Shown: positions 1 to 9,834 of the stretch, one piece after another
How the letters are laid out: the number at the start of each line of letters is the position of its first letter
How positions within the stretch are numbered: position 1 is the first letter of the stretch
Source: Plenodomus lindquistii
Taxonomy: Eukaryota > Ascomycota > Dothideomycetes > Pleosporales > Leptosphaeriaceae
Direction: 5' to 3'
DNA length: 64,000 nt
Assembly (NCBI GenBank): GCA_025504975.1
Contig: JANUWI010000003.1
Coordinates: 3,100,001 to 3,164,000, forward strand
Made by a program: the position numbers and the translations under genes
Notes under the pieces: generated by a model
Told to the model about the DNA's origin: nothing
Seen by the model: only the letters and a program-made list of their open reading frames with translations
Databases searched by the model: none

Positions 1-815
1 GCGTCTCCGACGTATTCCTTTGCAATCTTACGTGCAGCGCGTATGCTATCGTCGCTCCCATTGCCAGCAATGAAGGTATCGATGATGCGATTGGCCACCT
101 GCTGGGCATCATGGGCTTCGATAGAATCGCCAGGGAACTCGCGGGCGGCGTCGGAGATTTCCCAAAAGTCGAAGTAGAGTGCCCGTGCCTCCAGATTGAC
201 GGCGACAATTTCGGCGGTATGAAGCTGGTAGTATCTGTTTGGGTCTGGTGGCTGAATCGAGTCTCCTCCTGGGGCGTTTCCAAACATGCCGTTGCAGGCC
301 ATCTCAATGTAGAACGTGTGCTCCTTGCCGTCGCGGAACGACTTTGGCAGGATCCACTGGTTGCGCTCGCCGCCGCCAGTCAAGCCATGGACGGTTTCGC
401 CGTCTTCAGTCCAGATGAGCCCTTCGTTGTTGGCGTCCCAGACGAACTCAAGATGAGCCTTGTCCAGCAACTCCTTGGGCACGGTAAGCTGCACCTTGAA
501 CCAATGCGTCGACCAGCTGGGCCCAAATGACTCGCCGACCTTGGTGGGCGTGAACTTGTGGGACGTGGCATCGGGAAATAGCGGTCGCGAGAGGTTAGGT
601 GGCGAGTATACAGAGAGCTTGATGTAGTCGGGGCCGGATGCCGTGGCCTCGTTGAGCTTGCCAATCAGCCCCTGCGCTCTGTACTGGCCGTTGTCGACGA
701 ACTGGCGCAGACGGTCCTGGTAGAGGCGGTGGATTTGCTTGCCGACGGGGCCTGCTGCTTGCGTTGGGTACTCATGAGAGAGAAGCGGCACGCTGCGGTG
801 CGTGTCTCCGCCCAT
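1..815 (-). CDS. AMS1: Vacuolar alpha-mannosidase (GH38, Ams1-like), N-terminal part; runs off the left edge
   Basis: Reading the minus strand from the ATG at 815 gives an open frame of 271 codons, without introns, to the window edge. The protein has the N-terminal non-catalytic region typical of fungal class II vacuolar alpha-mannosidases: a RLRQFVDNGQY stretch, a FGPSWSTHWFKV block, and LEFVWDANNEGLIWTEDG followed by NQWILP. In yeast Ams1 this enzyme trims alpha-mannose from free and vacuolar oligosaccharides and reaches the vacuole by the Cvt/autophagy route; there is accordingly no signal peptide here. The GH38 catalytic domain lies beyond the window. An ATG 10 codons or so further in is out of frame, so 815 is preferred. 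Family assignment is strong; vacuolar role is inferred from homology. Confidence 0.85.
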   Translation of the reverse strand, partial: MGGDTHRSVPLLSHEYPTQAAGPVGKQIHRLYQDRLRQFVDNGQYRAQGLIGKLNEATASGPDYIKLSVYSPPNLSRPLFPDATSHKFTPTKVGESFGPSWSTHWFKVQLTVPKELLDKAHLEFVWDANNEGLIWTEDGETVHGLTGGGERNQWILPKSFRDGKEHTFYIEMACNGMFGNAPGGDSIQPPDPNRYYQLHTAEIVAVNLEARALYFDFWEISDAAREFPGDSIEAHDAQQVANRIIDTFIAGNGSDDSIRAARKIAKEYVGD

Positions 816-1283
816 GGCTGCAGTGCTCTCTCTATAAGAGTAAGACAGCCGGTAGACTGTGGGGAAGTGGCGTGGTGGGGTGGAGGAATGAGGCTGGTGG
901 GTCGGCCGTCCTTTATGCAGAAAGAGCTATGGGTTGGGAGGGTCTGGTGATGCAGCGTGTGTGGTAGTAGAAGAGCGGTACCTTGCAGGACGCGTCGTCT
1001 GATTCGGGGTTGGCAGGCAAGCTACCGGACCGCCCGTACATAGTAAGCACGCTGGGCGGGCAAGCTGGGGTGAGCTCTCCCCGCATCTTGGCGGGCCGAC
1101 CCACCTGCTCGCTCTTCACGCCTTACCGCATCGATATCAGTCGTCCCATCTGACTCCACCACATGCCTCCACTTGGTCTGCCGACATGTCGATTGCGATT
1201 TCTGGCATCGCACAGACTTGCCCATGACTGTCAATATGTCTCAGTATATTCCCCAAATGCTGGGACTCGCACTGACCAGCAGT
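816..1283. other. Intergenic, upstream of the mannosidase gene
   Basis: This holds the presumed promoter of the mannosidase gene and the 3' side of the ORF to its right. Short ORFs in it overlap on both strands and look like chance. I see no element worth naming. Confidence 0.5.
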
Positions 1284-2051
1284 CTAACTCTTCGCCAGCC
1301 TAGTCCTTGTAATTCCACGACACATTTTGCGAGCCCGCTTACTCTCTCTCCTCTCCTCTACCGCTCCATTAATCTCCTCATCTTCCTCTCCCCCTACTCT
1401 CTTCCTCTTCTTCATTGTACTCCCAAAAAACTTCTGCATCATCTTATGCCCCGCACGTCCCGGTGTCCCTTTCCCCATCCCAAACCTCCCACCTAACTCC
1501 GCATCCCTATCTCTTTCCCAGCCCACCCCCCTCCGCCTTTCCATTTCCTCTGAAACCTTCATCTTTCTATCCCGCCCTCTACAAGCCCGTCTAACATCTC
1601 TCCACAACATCTCTTCAAACATCCAATGCCTTGTTTCATTTTCCCAATCCCGACATTTACCTTTTGCCTTCCGCAAACGATACAATTCTTCATTCTCTCG
1701 GCGTTGTTGAAGCTCGGTCTGAGAACGCGCAGTGGCTACGAGATAGGTCGCATACTCTGGGATGTATTCTTCAGGCTCGTCTTCTTGCTGGTCGCCTTCT
1801 TCAGCAGGTGAATGGGGTGTGGGTGGTGATGGATCCTGTATTGACGAGGACAACGACGAACAGGCCGAGTCTACGCGCGCGCAGACTGTCTCCTCTGGCC
1901 ATGCGCCAGGCACAACGTACTCATTCTGAAGGGGACTCCGGCATTTGGAAGGATAACACGGATCCGTGCAGGATGGTCTGGGCGCGTTTGCGTTACCGGT
2001 CGCTTGTGTGCTTGTGGGCGCGAAAATAAGCGAGCAGAGTAGGTCTTTCAT
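1284..2051 (-). CDS. Hypothetical protein, 255 residues, charged C-terminal half
   Basis: Single-exon ORF with an ATG at 2051. I do not recognise a family. The first 17 residues are mildly hydrophobic but not a convincing signal peptide. Residues about 75-95 are acidic and proline-rich (EEGDQQEDEPEEY). The C-terminal half is very rich in Arg, Lys and Glu (for example LWRDVRRACRGRDRKMK) and ends with basic patches that could be nuclear localisation signals. Shorter ORFs overlap it on the plus strand, and the pyrimidine-rich plus strand near 1330-1600 is what yields the Arg/Glu/Lys-rich minus translation. It could therefore be a composition artefact. It shares orientation with its neighbours, with 468 bases to the mannosidase gene. 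Confidence 0.4.
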   Translation of the reverse strand: MKDLLCSLIFAPTSTQATGNANAPRPSCTDPCYPSKCRSPLQNEYVVPGAWPEETVCARVDSACSSLSSSIQDPSPPTPHSPAEEGDQQEDEPEEYIPEYATYLVATARSQTELQQRRENEELYRLRKAKGKCRDWENETRHWMFEEMLWRDVRRACRGRDRKMKVSEEMERRRGVGWERDRDAELGGRFGMGKGTPGRAGHKMMQKFFGSTMKKRKRVGGEEDEEINGAVEERRESKRARKMCRGITRTRLAKS

Positions 2052-2823
2052 GGTGTACAGTCACAATATACAGTGTTTGTAACGGTGTTATTTTGTAAAG
2101 AGTCAAGTTGAGGGTGCGGGTCTTTGAAGACGGGAAGTCATAGCAATCGGTCGCGAATGTGGAGGTGAATGTGAAGCTGAAAGTGAACGTGAAAACGACC
2201 CTGACTTACCACTCTGTGAAAGTTGATGGGACCCCTGCTGACAACGATAAACATCACTAGACATACACGCATATATATGTAGCAGTTAGTCCCCTCTTTA
2301 ATGTCAGCAGTGACTCTGAAGGCTCATGTTCATCTCCACACGTGCAATGCCTCTAGAACAGACCTAGTCTCTGTTACACTCACAACAATTCTTCCTGCTA
2401 GCATATACCAGCTCCTAGGAGAACAGATTCAAACGTTACAACTTGTATGTTTGCTGACTTGTCTGCTGGTGACTGCCACATGATAGCTTCTGTTGTCATG
2501 CACCATATCCCATTCCTTTCACCAAAGACTTTGAACCTACCAGATAACTCGACATAGTTCTGCTAGGAGAATCTAGCAATAGAGTCAAGACGCTTAGGGG
2601 ATGATGAGAACAGGCACGTCCACCATTAAAGTCACAGTCTGCATCAACCATAAACACATCACGTAAACAATCTAGCTCCCAAATGCAACAAAAACGCATA
2701 CATCATATTCTATGTACTACCTCACTGAAACGCCCGAAAATGCTAAAGTATGTCGTGTTCTGTTCTTTATTTGCCTGATTCTGTATAAGCGGGCAAAGAG
2801 GCAAATCCAACTGCACAAAAAAA
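2052..2823. other. Intergenic, no gene seen
   Basis: This contains the presumed promoter of the orphan ORF and the 3' untranslated region of SEC9. Only short unsupported ORFs are present on both strands. AT content is higher than in the flanking genes. Confidence 0.5.
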
Positions 2824-4315
2824 TCACATACGTTCGATACGCTCCAATCGAGCGCGGTTCATGGCGATTTGGTCGTCGACCTTGTCGGTCTTGCCAATGA
2901 TGCGGTCAATGTGCTTGTTCTGCGTGTCCACTTCTTCGCCCATGGCGCGACCTAGGTGGTTGAGGCGCTTGGCCGCACCGTGGAGGGCATCTGTTCCGGT
3001 ATTAGTACGCTCCCAGTGCAGGCGTGTTGGGCGTCAGTCTTACCAAGGTTACTATCAATCTCGTTCTCCATCTCGTCATCCTCAGAGTCCGCCTCAAACT
3101 GGTACTTGGCACGTTCGGCCAAGGTGCCTTTGCCCTTTGCCCCTCCTGCTGCTTGTAGTGAGCGGTTGAAGCCGTCATTGCGGGCAGAAGATTCCCAGGC
3201 CGCTTTGCGGGTAGCGTCACGCTGTGCGCGCTCGGTTTGATGCGTCTCCATGCTGTTCTGCTGTTAGACTGTGCTTATAATGAGGCGGGCGGCTAGGTGT
3301 GCGCTTACATCTTCCTGTCGCGTTCCTCACGGCGTGAAGATGCTGTGAAGGGGTTGGCGACGTGCATTGCAAACATGGACTTGTTCAAGGCTATATTGTT
3401 GTCAGTGGGCTGGCATAGTCAAGGATAAGGCTGACCATCGTACTCTTCAGTTCTCGCGCCTTCTCTTCGGCAATGCGATTTTGGCTGCTTGCAAGGTCCA
3501 AGTTGCGTTCAGTGCTAGCAGTCTATCAGTATCTGTGTGTAGGGGCTGACTGAGTGGGTGGCGTACTTATGAATGCGCTCACCCTGAGCTCCGAGTCGTG
3601 CCAATGTGTCGCGGCCCGTCTCTTCGGCCTGCTGGGCCAGTCGCAAGGCGTTCCGTGTACTCGAAACATCCTGCTGCTTCATGAACTTGATCTCGTTCTT
3701 TGTGGCACTGATGTCTTCCTCTTCTTGCTCTTCAGCCGTCAACTCGCGGTCACCATAGGCGCCGTACCCTCCTGGCGTGTTGGCGCCGTATCCCCCTTGG
3801 GCAGCACCATATCCTCCGTTCTGGTTGTTGCCGTAAGCGGCAGCCGGTGGCGGATTCGCCTGTTGCCGTTGCGCAGCGTTGCCAAAGAGCTCGTTGCGGC
3901 CCATGTCGGTGCTCATTGTGTCGTTGGAAGCGGTCCTGCCCAGTCCTCCGTAGCCTCCAGGGCGCGAAGGAGGAGCAGCTGCCCCGCCTCCCCCATAGCG
4001 GTCATTGCCGTAACCCGACTGCGCTGCGTAGGTGCCGCCTTGGGCGCTGTAGCCACTGGGGGCTGGCGAGGGCGTCGGACGCTGTCCGTAATTCTGCCCC
4101 GGGGCCGTCACTGCGGGCGTCTTCTCCTGGCGAAAGTTGTCGCGGCTGCCGGAGCTGGAGTATGCGGGCGGCGGCTGAGCGTAGGCATCTTGGGCGAGAG
4201 GTGCAGCATACGGGTTCTGCGCAGGCGCACCGCTCTTCTCCTTCTTGCGGCTACCGAACAGAGCCGAGCGGTTGCTGTCGTCGCCGTCGTCTTTCTTCTT
4301 GCTGAAGACACCCAT
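2824..4315 (-). CDS. SEC9: Plasma-membrane t-SNARE Sec9 (SNAP-25 family)
   Basis: Five exons: 4315-3567, 3514-3444, 3390-3309, 3252-3044 and 2990-2824, giving 425 residues; all junctions are GT-AG and the phases join. Sec9 pairs with the syntaxin Sso1/2 and the v-SNARE Snc1/2 to fuse secretory vesicles with the plasma membrane. The first 180 or so residues are low-complexity (Gly, Tyr, Gln, Ala, Pro). The first SNARE helix lies around residues 190-275 (ISATKNEIKFMKQQD to NTERNLDLASSQNR). A TLNKSMFAMHVANPF linker follows, as in fungal Sec9. The second SNARE helix closes the protein (DALHGAAKRLNHLG to IIGKTDKVDDQIAMN), ending 9 residues later. There is no transmembrane segment or palmitoylation cysteine cluster, as expected for Sec9 rather than SNAP-25. 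The start is the only ATG ahead of the conserved MGVFSKKK-type opening. Confidence 0.95.
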
Positions 4316-4939
4316 GGCTGTGCTTGTGTCGAGTGTGTGAGCGTGAGGGCAATTGGGTAGGCGTTGGGCAGGGCAGCTGGATTAGCCAACGTCCCAGATA
4401 GTCAATGGGATCGGTTTGCGAGAGGGAATACAGAGATCTGCGGGAGGGAGGGCGTGAAGACGGCAGGCAGACTATGATTGAGGAAAGTTACAGGGAGAAG
4501 GGTGATGGGCGCGGCTGTCTCTGACGAGTGGAGGCGCGGAGCGTTGCGTGTTTCAATCTTCGAATCAGAACAGTGCCCAGAGCCCATAGCTGACGCTGCG
4601 CAGCGGCCCCCCGTCACCTGCTGCGCCACCGTCTGTGGCTTGGCCGAGTTGCCTCACGTGGCCAGTTGCTCTATCCACACGTACCAAAACATGGTCTATA
4701 AACAACACCATCTCGATTGATTTGCACGGTCAACCGAGTTGCTCCCTCAAAGCGCTCGCTGGTGAGCACGTTCCATCCCGTGCTGGGCAGCAGCGGGTGT
4801 GGAGCTGGTCCCTGCATATTCGGCTGCGGCGACCTGTTCAACCCAATATGCAACCGCCTGCGTCTACTTAAAACACTCCATATGCGAGCACAGCATCTCA
4901 CTGTGTCAGGGGTCTCCGTACGCCATTCGTATGGCTCCA
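4316..4939. other. Intergenic: SEC9 promoter and 3' side of the dehydratase gene
   Basis: The ORFs here overlap on both strands and match nothing. The first 100 bases or so after 4316 are probably the SEC9 leader. I see no repeat or RNA gene. Confidence 0.5.
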
Positions 4940-6432
4940 CTATTCCTTTGCCTCTGCCTCTCCTTCCATTACGCTGTCTGCAAGTGTCTTGGGAATAGAT
5001 TCTTCCTCGGACGAAGACAAATCCTCATGCTCCTCCTTTGTCCAGATCTCGTTTCCCTCAACCACTGGAAATGAGGACAGCACTCGGGAAATATCGCCCC
5101 ACCACACTTCCCCGAATTTTCTATACCAGTCCACGGTCAGACGTAGTCCATCTTCAAAGCTAGTCGTCTGTTGCCAACCCAGTGCCGCAAGTTTGGACCC
5201 ATCAGTCGCATATCTCTGGTCGTTGAAGGGCCGATCTTCAGTATGCTCCACTTGTCTATCGACATCTTGCTCCGTGGCATGTGGGAAGCCGAAATGATCC
5301 AGTAACCTGTGGCATATATCCGCGTTTGATATCTCGTCCTTGGAAGCGATGTTGTATACCTGGCCAACGTCACCCTTGTGGAAGATAGTGTCAAGTGCGT
5401 CGACAATGTCCCCAGCATAGATGTACCGGCGGGTAGGTGATCCGTCACCATGTAGCAAGAGCTTCCTCTGTCTCTGTAGGAGCATGATGAACTTCGGGAT
5501 GATCTCTACCTTGTGTCAGCCTACGCCCTGGATATATGTTTGGCTGCACCTACTTTCTGGGAATTGATGCGGGCCATACACGTTGTTGGCTCTGACTGTT
5601 ATCAGGGGCAGCTTGAAGCTGCTCCTATATGCGCTGACCATCATCTCTGCCGCGGCTTTGCTGGCCGAGTACGGATTCGTAGGTGCCAGTATACTAGCTT
5701 CACTCAAGTCTGCAGCACCAACTTCGACGTCGCCGTAAACTTCGTCTGTAGACATGTGGACAAACAATGTGACACCGTGCTCTCTGGCTCGCTCCAATAG
5801 TACATGCGTACCATAGACATTAGTCTTTGTGAATTCGTAAGAATTACCAAAGCTAAGATCGACGTGGGATTGGGCTGCAAAGTGGAAGATGGTGTCGATG
5901 TGATAGTTGCGCAATACGCGCTTCACACTGGCTGGCGAAGTGATGTCTCCATGCTCGAAGACGAAGTTGGGCTGATCATGCAACGTCCGTGTATTATTCA
6001 GCGTTGCGCAATAATCAAGCTTGTCAAAGGATACAACTCGATAGTGCGCGTATGTGAGAACCAGATGTCGGACAAACCAGCACGCGCTATATTCATGTTA
6101 GCGACGGCGTTTGCGGTAGACGAGTCCAGTCTCGATCCGGCATTTTGCTTTCAAACGGTGCACTACGAGGTACTTACATGAATCCGGCGCCGCCAGTGAC
6201 CAGAATGTTCTTGGTGTTTTCTCGCGGCTCAAAGTAAGTTTTACCGACAAGAACTGGTGCTTGTCGCCAAAGGTCCTGATCAAGGTATGATTTCGGGTTG
6301 AGGACAGTCGAGTTTCTTCTGCCTATGCCCTGGTCAGTTCTGGTGTCACCATGGTATGTAAAATTCTCAGCACATACGCTTGACTCCACGTGGGCCATTG
6401 GCCTGAGCGTTTATGCCCTGAGGTGCTCTCAT
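4940..6432 (-). CDS. Nucleotide-sugar 4,6-dehydratase (RmlB/UDP-glucose 4,6-dehydratase type)
   Basis: Four exons: 6432-6378, 6322-6178, 6086-5554 and 5505-4940, joining in frame to 432 residues. It is an extended short-chain dehydrogenase: NAD-binding LVTGGAGFI near residue 60, GDITSP, HFAAQSHVD, the active-site STDEVYG, the YSASK Tyr/Lys pair and a NNVYGPHQFPEK block. GDGSPTRRYIYAGD and RPFNDQRYATD are typical of dTDP/UDP-glucose 4,6-dehydratases. Such enzymes make the 4-keto-6-deoxy sugar intermediate on the way to rhamnose; in Botrytis a UDP-glucose 4,6-dehydratase works with a separate epimerase/reductase. No partner is in this window. Unlike bacterial RmlB it has a roughly 55-residue N-terminal extension and an acidic tail (EEHEDLSSSEEES). 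The first exon is short and its acceptor (GGCATAG) was chosen to keep the frame. UDP versus dTDP specificity cannot be read from sequence. Confidence 0.88.
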
Positions 6433-6949
6433 GGTGGAGGTAATGACGTGCGAAGTTGAGACTTTTGGGCCTAGATCATGGTACACAGAGGCCAAGATAG
6501 CCCCAAAGAAGTAGTATCAACAAACAAAACAAGGGTTGTATACTACCTAGAAAGTAGAACTGATTGTGCTTTTGTTATGCAACAGGCGTCTCTTGGTTGT
6601 ACACAACATCGGATGGATTACCACAATTCGAAATAGGGGTGCTATTTGCCACGGCCTTTACTTGAGATTACAGTAAGATTAGCGTAGCCGTAGCTTCGGA
6701 CTTCGGAACACGGGTTATTCAAGACTTCAGCCGCATGCTTATCTTAGGTAAACACCGCGACCATAAGATGATTGTCTCGAACGCTGCGCATTGCCCAGTT
6801 TTTGTTTTCCTTACTGTCTCGTTCTTTGATTGCCTGGAATTGTGAGAATCACAACTTTCTCAGCGAGCCAGCGAAGAGAGATCCAAGTCATAACGCGATC
6901 GATCGCTCTCCACACAGCGCTAGACGAACCCCACTTCTCACACGCGATC
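6433..6949. promoter_or_regulatory. Divergent promoter region between the dehydratase and the serine hydrolase
   Basis: 517 bases separate two divergent start codons. I see no clear TATA box or tandem repeat. An in-frame extension of the hydrolase reaches back to 6830 but begins without ATG. Confidence 0.4.
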
Positions 6950-7813
6950 ATGCCCGCCTCCACGACCCCTCCAGATGGTCCGAGAATTCCCCCAACAACA
7001 CCAAACACAACAGCGTTGCCACGAATCTTGTGTCTACATGGAGGCGGTGTCAACGCTGCAATCTTCAAAGCACAATCCCGATCGCTGATTCGCCACCTAC
7101 AACACTCGTTCCGTCTTGTGTGGGCGGACGGGCCATTCTTCTGCGATCCCCATCCCGATGTTGTCTCTGTCTACAGTTCCTATGCACCTTTTCGCAGATG
7201 GCTGAGGTGGCTTCCCGAACACTCAGATATCGACAATGAGAGTAGTATTGAAGAAATCGGGTACTCCATGCGGACTGCCATGATGGAGGACGATCGACTC
7301 GGCGGTACTGGCGAATGGGTAGGCCTAATGGGCTTCAGCCAGGGAGCCAAGCTATCTGCGAGTCTTCTACTCGAACAGAAAGCCAGGGAAGAGGCAGCGC
7401 GAACGCATGGTAAAGCTGTACAGCCTGGCTTGATTGGGTTGCCCGACCCCGACTGGAGGTTTGGAATATTGCTCGCAGGCAGAGCGCCGCTGAGCAATTT
7501 GAATCCGAGTTTGCTCAAGAGCGAGGCTCTGGTAGACGCATGCGACCTGTCCGAAGGATTCAAGTTCAGCACAGCTGTAGATGCACAGGCCAAGATCAGT
7601 AAGCCTACACTGCATGTTCACGGTATGGCGGATCCTGGCCTACACCTCCATCGAAAGCTGCTTGAGGAGTACTGTGCGCAAGACACGGCTACTCTCGTAG
7701 AGTGGGAGGGCGCGCACCGAATACCACTGAAGAGCAAGGATGTCGAGCGTGTGGTTACTGCGATATACGATTTAGCAGAGGCTACGGGAGTGCAGGTGCA
7801 AAGGACAGTCTGA
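6950..7813 (+). CDS. FSH-family serine hydrolase (alpha/beta hydrolase)
   Basis: Single exon, 287 residues from the ATG at 6950 (context GCGATCATGC). The frame is open upstream to 6830 but only from a non-ATG codon, and the family homology begins at ALPRILCLHGGG, so 6950 is preferred. The fold is that of the fungal FSH1/ovarian-cancer-gene-2 hydrolases. It has an oxyanion LHGGGVNAA loop, DGPFFCDP, nucleophile Ser130 in GFSQGAK, Asp228 in HGMADPG and His256 in EGAHRIPL, so the catalytic triad is complete. Members hydrolyse small esters or thioesters; some sit in polyketide clusters, others are housekeeping. No biosynthetic genes are nearby, so no cluster role is suggested. Substrate unknown. 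Confidence 0.88.
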   Translation: MPASTTPPDGPRIPPTTPNTTALPRILCLHGGGVNAAIFKAQSRSLIRHLQHSFRLVWADGPFFCDPHPDVVSVYSSYAPFRRWLRWLPEHSDIDNESSIEEIGYSMRTAMMEDDRLGGTGEWVGLMGFSQGAKLSASLLLEQKAREEAARTHGKAVQPGLIGLPDPDWRFGILLAGRAPLSNLNPSLLKSEALVDACDLSEGFKFSTAVDAQAKISKPTLHVHGMADPGLHLHRKLLEEYCAQDTATLVEWEGAHRIPLKSKDVERVVTAIYDLAEATGVQVQRTV

Positions 7814-8908
7814 GAGCGGTCAGATTTGGGTGGCACGATCATGCCCTTCCTGAATATGCCACCTCTCTTCATGGGCCAGGATCTGGTGTGTAGGTTTCAT
7901 ACAACACCATCAGCGAAAAACAAGGCCATATATATCAGGGGCTTCGAGCATCAATAGGTGTGACCTGGGAGGGGGGGGGGGGCGCATGTGTGATCGAACC
8001 GCCACAAGCTTTTGTTGGTGGCGCCAGATGTATCCGCTATCCTTATTTAATAATCACATAGGACTGCGATATTCTGTATGTCGAAATGGGACGTCCGTTC
8101 GAGCATGCAGTCCGCTCGCGTAAGCATGGTGCTTATACCTTAAGATCCATACTCTTACGCACGTGGGAGCGGCGTATCGTTCAACCACATCCGCCTCCGT
8201 ATGTCGCCTGTCGCAAAATGGTAGCGATTAACTGAAGCCTAAGGATGAGCGTACCACAGGTACCTAGCCAATAGCCAATAGCCAAGGGCGGCGACTGAGC
8301 AAGACTACGTCATCCTGCTACCAGACAACCATGCAACGACCGCGCCACCATCGCACTTGGAAAATGCCATCACGACTCCCATGGTTAGGCGGGCCACATC
8401 TCACGAATTTTGAACATGCTTATTCCACAAGACCAATGAGCATGAGCGACCCTGATTTCATCCAGGCGTCAAGAAGGGCCGAAAGAGGCATTCATCTACC
8501 AATCGTCCGCCTGGCACAAGTCATGATATCATATTATGTGTCGCGCACGTGGCTTGGTGGTTCACGGAGTCGGGTGTGTGGAGCTGCGAAGACCGAGAGT
8601 CGAGACGTGTCCAAGCACCTGTGAGATGTGATCACTGTATTGTTTCACGATGACGTCGCAGTAATGCTGCGCTGAATGCAATGGGGCTGTGAAGCAGCTA
8701 TACACCAGTGTAGTCGTCAGAGCTAATTCCTCGGGCGAGTAAGGACGAAAGCCCTGTTTGTACAGGCGCCCCCTCATGGAGATATAAAGTCTGGTGCAGA
8801 AGTAGGTGAGAATTGAGCATTCACAAACAATCTCATCACTTCCACTACCATCTTCACTTTTTACTACACTCACCCGATTCTACCACAACACACAACACAT
8901 CCATTATC
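7814..8908. other. Intergenic, with a 12-base G run and the promoter of the next gene
   Basis: A run of 12 G lies at 7971-7982. ORFs here (such as 8331-8624 plus) are not convincing. A TATAAA at 8783-8788, about 125 bases before the next start codon, is a good TATA-box candidate for the small repeat protein. Confidence 0.5.
8783..8788 (+). promoter_or_regulatory. Candidate TATA box for the small two-repeat protein
   Basis: TATAAA within GGAGATATAAAGTC, 121 bases upstream of the ATG at 8909. Clear TATA boxes are uncommon upstream of the other genes here, which suggests an inducible, strongly expressed gene. Inference only. Confidence 0.4.
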
Positions 8909-9252
8909 ATGCAGAACCAACACGGACAGGGTGTATCCCACGCCACCGGCGACTCCAAGGTCCCCGCCAAGGTTCAGGAGCAGGCACCCGCCAGCCTAGA
9001 GAAGAACCTGCCCAACAAGGTCAGCTTCTTGGTCTTATTGAAGTGTAGACTGTTGCTAATCCATACCAGGTCCACGACACTGGTTCCTCATCACACGGTC
9101 CCCAGACCAATGTCAGCCACGCCAAGGGCGGAGGTGAAGCTTCCGTTGTCCCCCAGAAGCTTCAGGAGAAGCTCCCAGAGAGCGTCGAGCGTGCCGTACC
9201 CAACTTCATCCACGACACTGGTGACTCGAACGGTCTTCACCGCAAGCAGTAG
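8909..9252 (+). CDS. Small hydrophilic protein with two internal repeats (97 residues)
   Basis: Two exons, 8909-9019 and 9070-9252, joined in phase 0 through a 50-base GT-AG intron. I recognise the general look of small fungal stress or conidial hydrophilic proteins but cannot name a family with a known function. The sequence contains two related 27-residue units. The first runs from SKVPAKVQEQ to VHDTG, the second from SVVPQKLQEK to FIHDTG; about 15 positions are identical. Each unit has a charged amphipathic segment followed by a PN-x-(V/I)-HDTG end. The intron falls just before the VHDTG of the first unit. There is no signal peptide, membrane segment or cysteine. A TATA box lies upstream and AATAAA at 9356-9361. 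A role in stress or desiccation tolerance is a guess from composition. Confidence 0.82.
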
Positions 9253-9834
9253 ATATTCAAAGTGTTCGGAGTTTTGAGGTTACCTTGACACGAGGTTAGA
9301 ATTTGCATATCGACTCTTATGTTGCATCACTGCATCATTACAATCAACAATAATGAATAAATAAATTCCACAACTCTCACATTAGCTTTCTTCTAATTGT
9401 ATAGACAACTTAGGGAGAGCCTCATCCCTCTGTCTTGTCTCAGCGATGCGTTCTTGTCTCAGACATGGGTCACTACAATTTGTGACTTTCATTTCTTACA
9501 TGAGAATCCTACTTGCTAACGCGATTTTCCACTCGTTCTAATTTACACTCTCAACATTCTTTACCTACCCCAAAAATTCTGCTACAATCTATACATCTGC
9601 GACGATTCTGTCCCACAAATGTAAATGAGTGTCTTGCGGTTCTATATATCTCATGTTTCGTTAACTCGATATGAAATTGTCAGTTGCTGCGAGCAAGTAC
9701 TATCCCAAGTCACACTCGGAAGCTTTTCTTGCCATAGCAGTCAGTGACCTTCTCCAGCAAATCTTGGTCACTAGCCATTTTTCACTATCATATATTCGCA
9801 TTTTGAACATTTGATACAAGGTAAAAGAACAGGA
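9253..9834. other. Intergenic between convergent genes
   Basis: AT-rich 3' flanking sequence of the small repeat protein (plus) and the SET gene (minus). AATAAATAAAT at 9356-9366 is a plausible polyadenylation signal for the plus-strand gene. No gene is seen. Confidence 0.5.

Noticed and set aside
3554..4360. 268-codon plus-strand ORF
   Set aside because: It is antisense to SEC9 exon 1, whose repetitive Gly/Ala codons keep the opposite frame open. The SEC9 frame has domain support.
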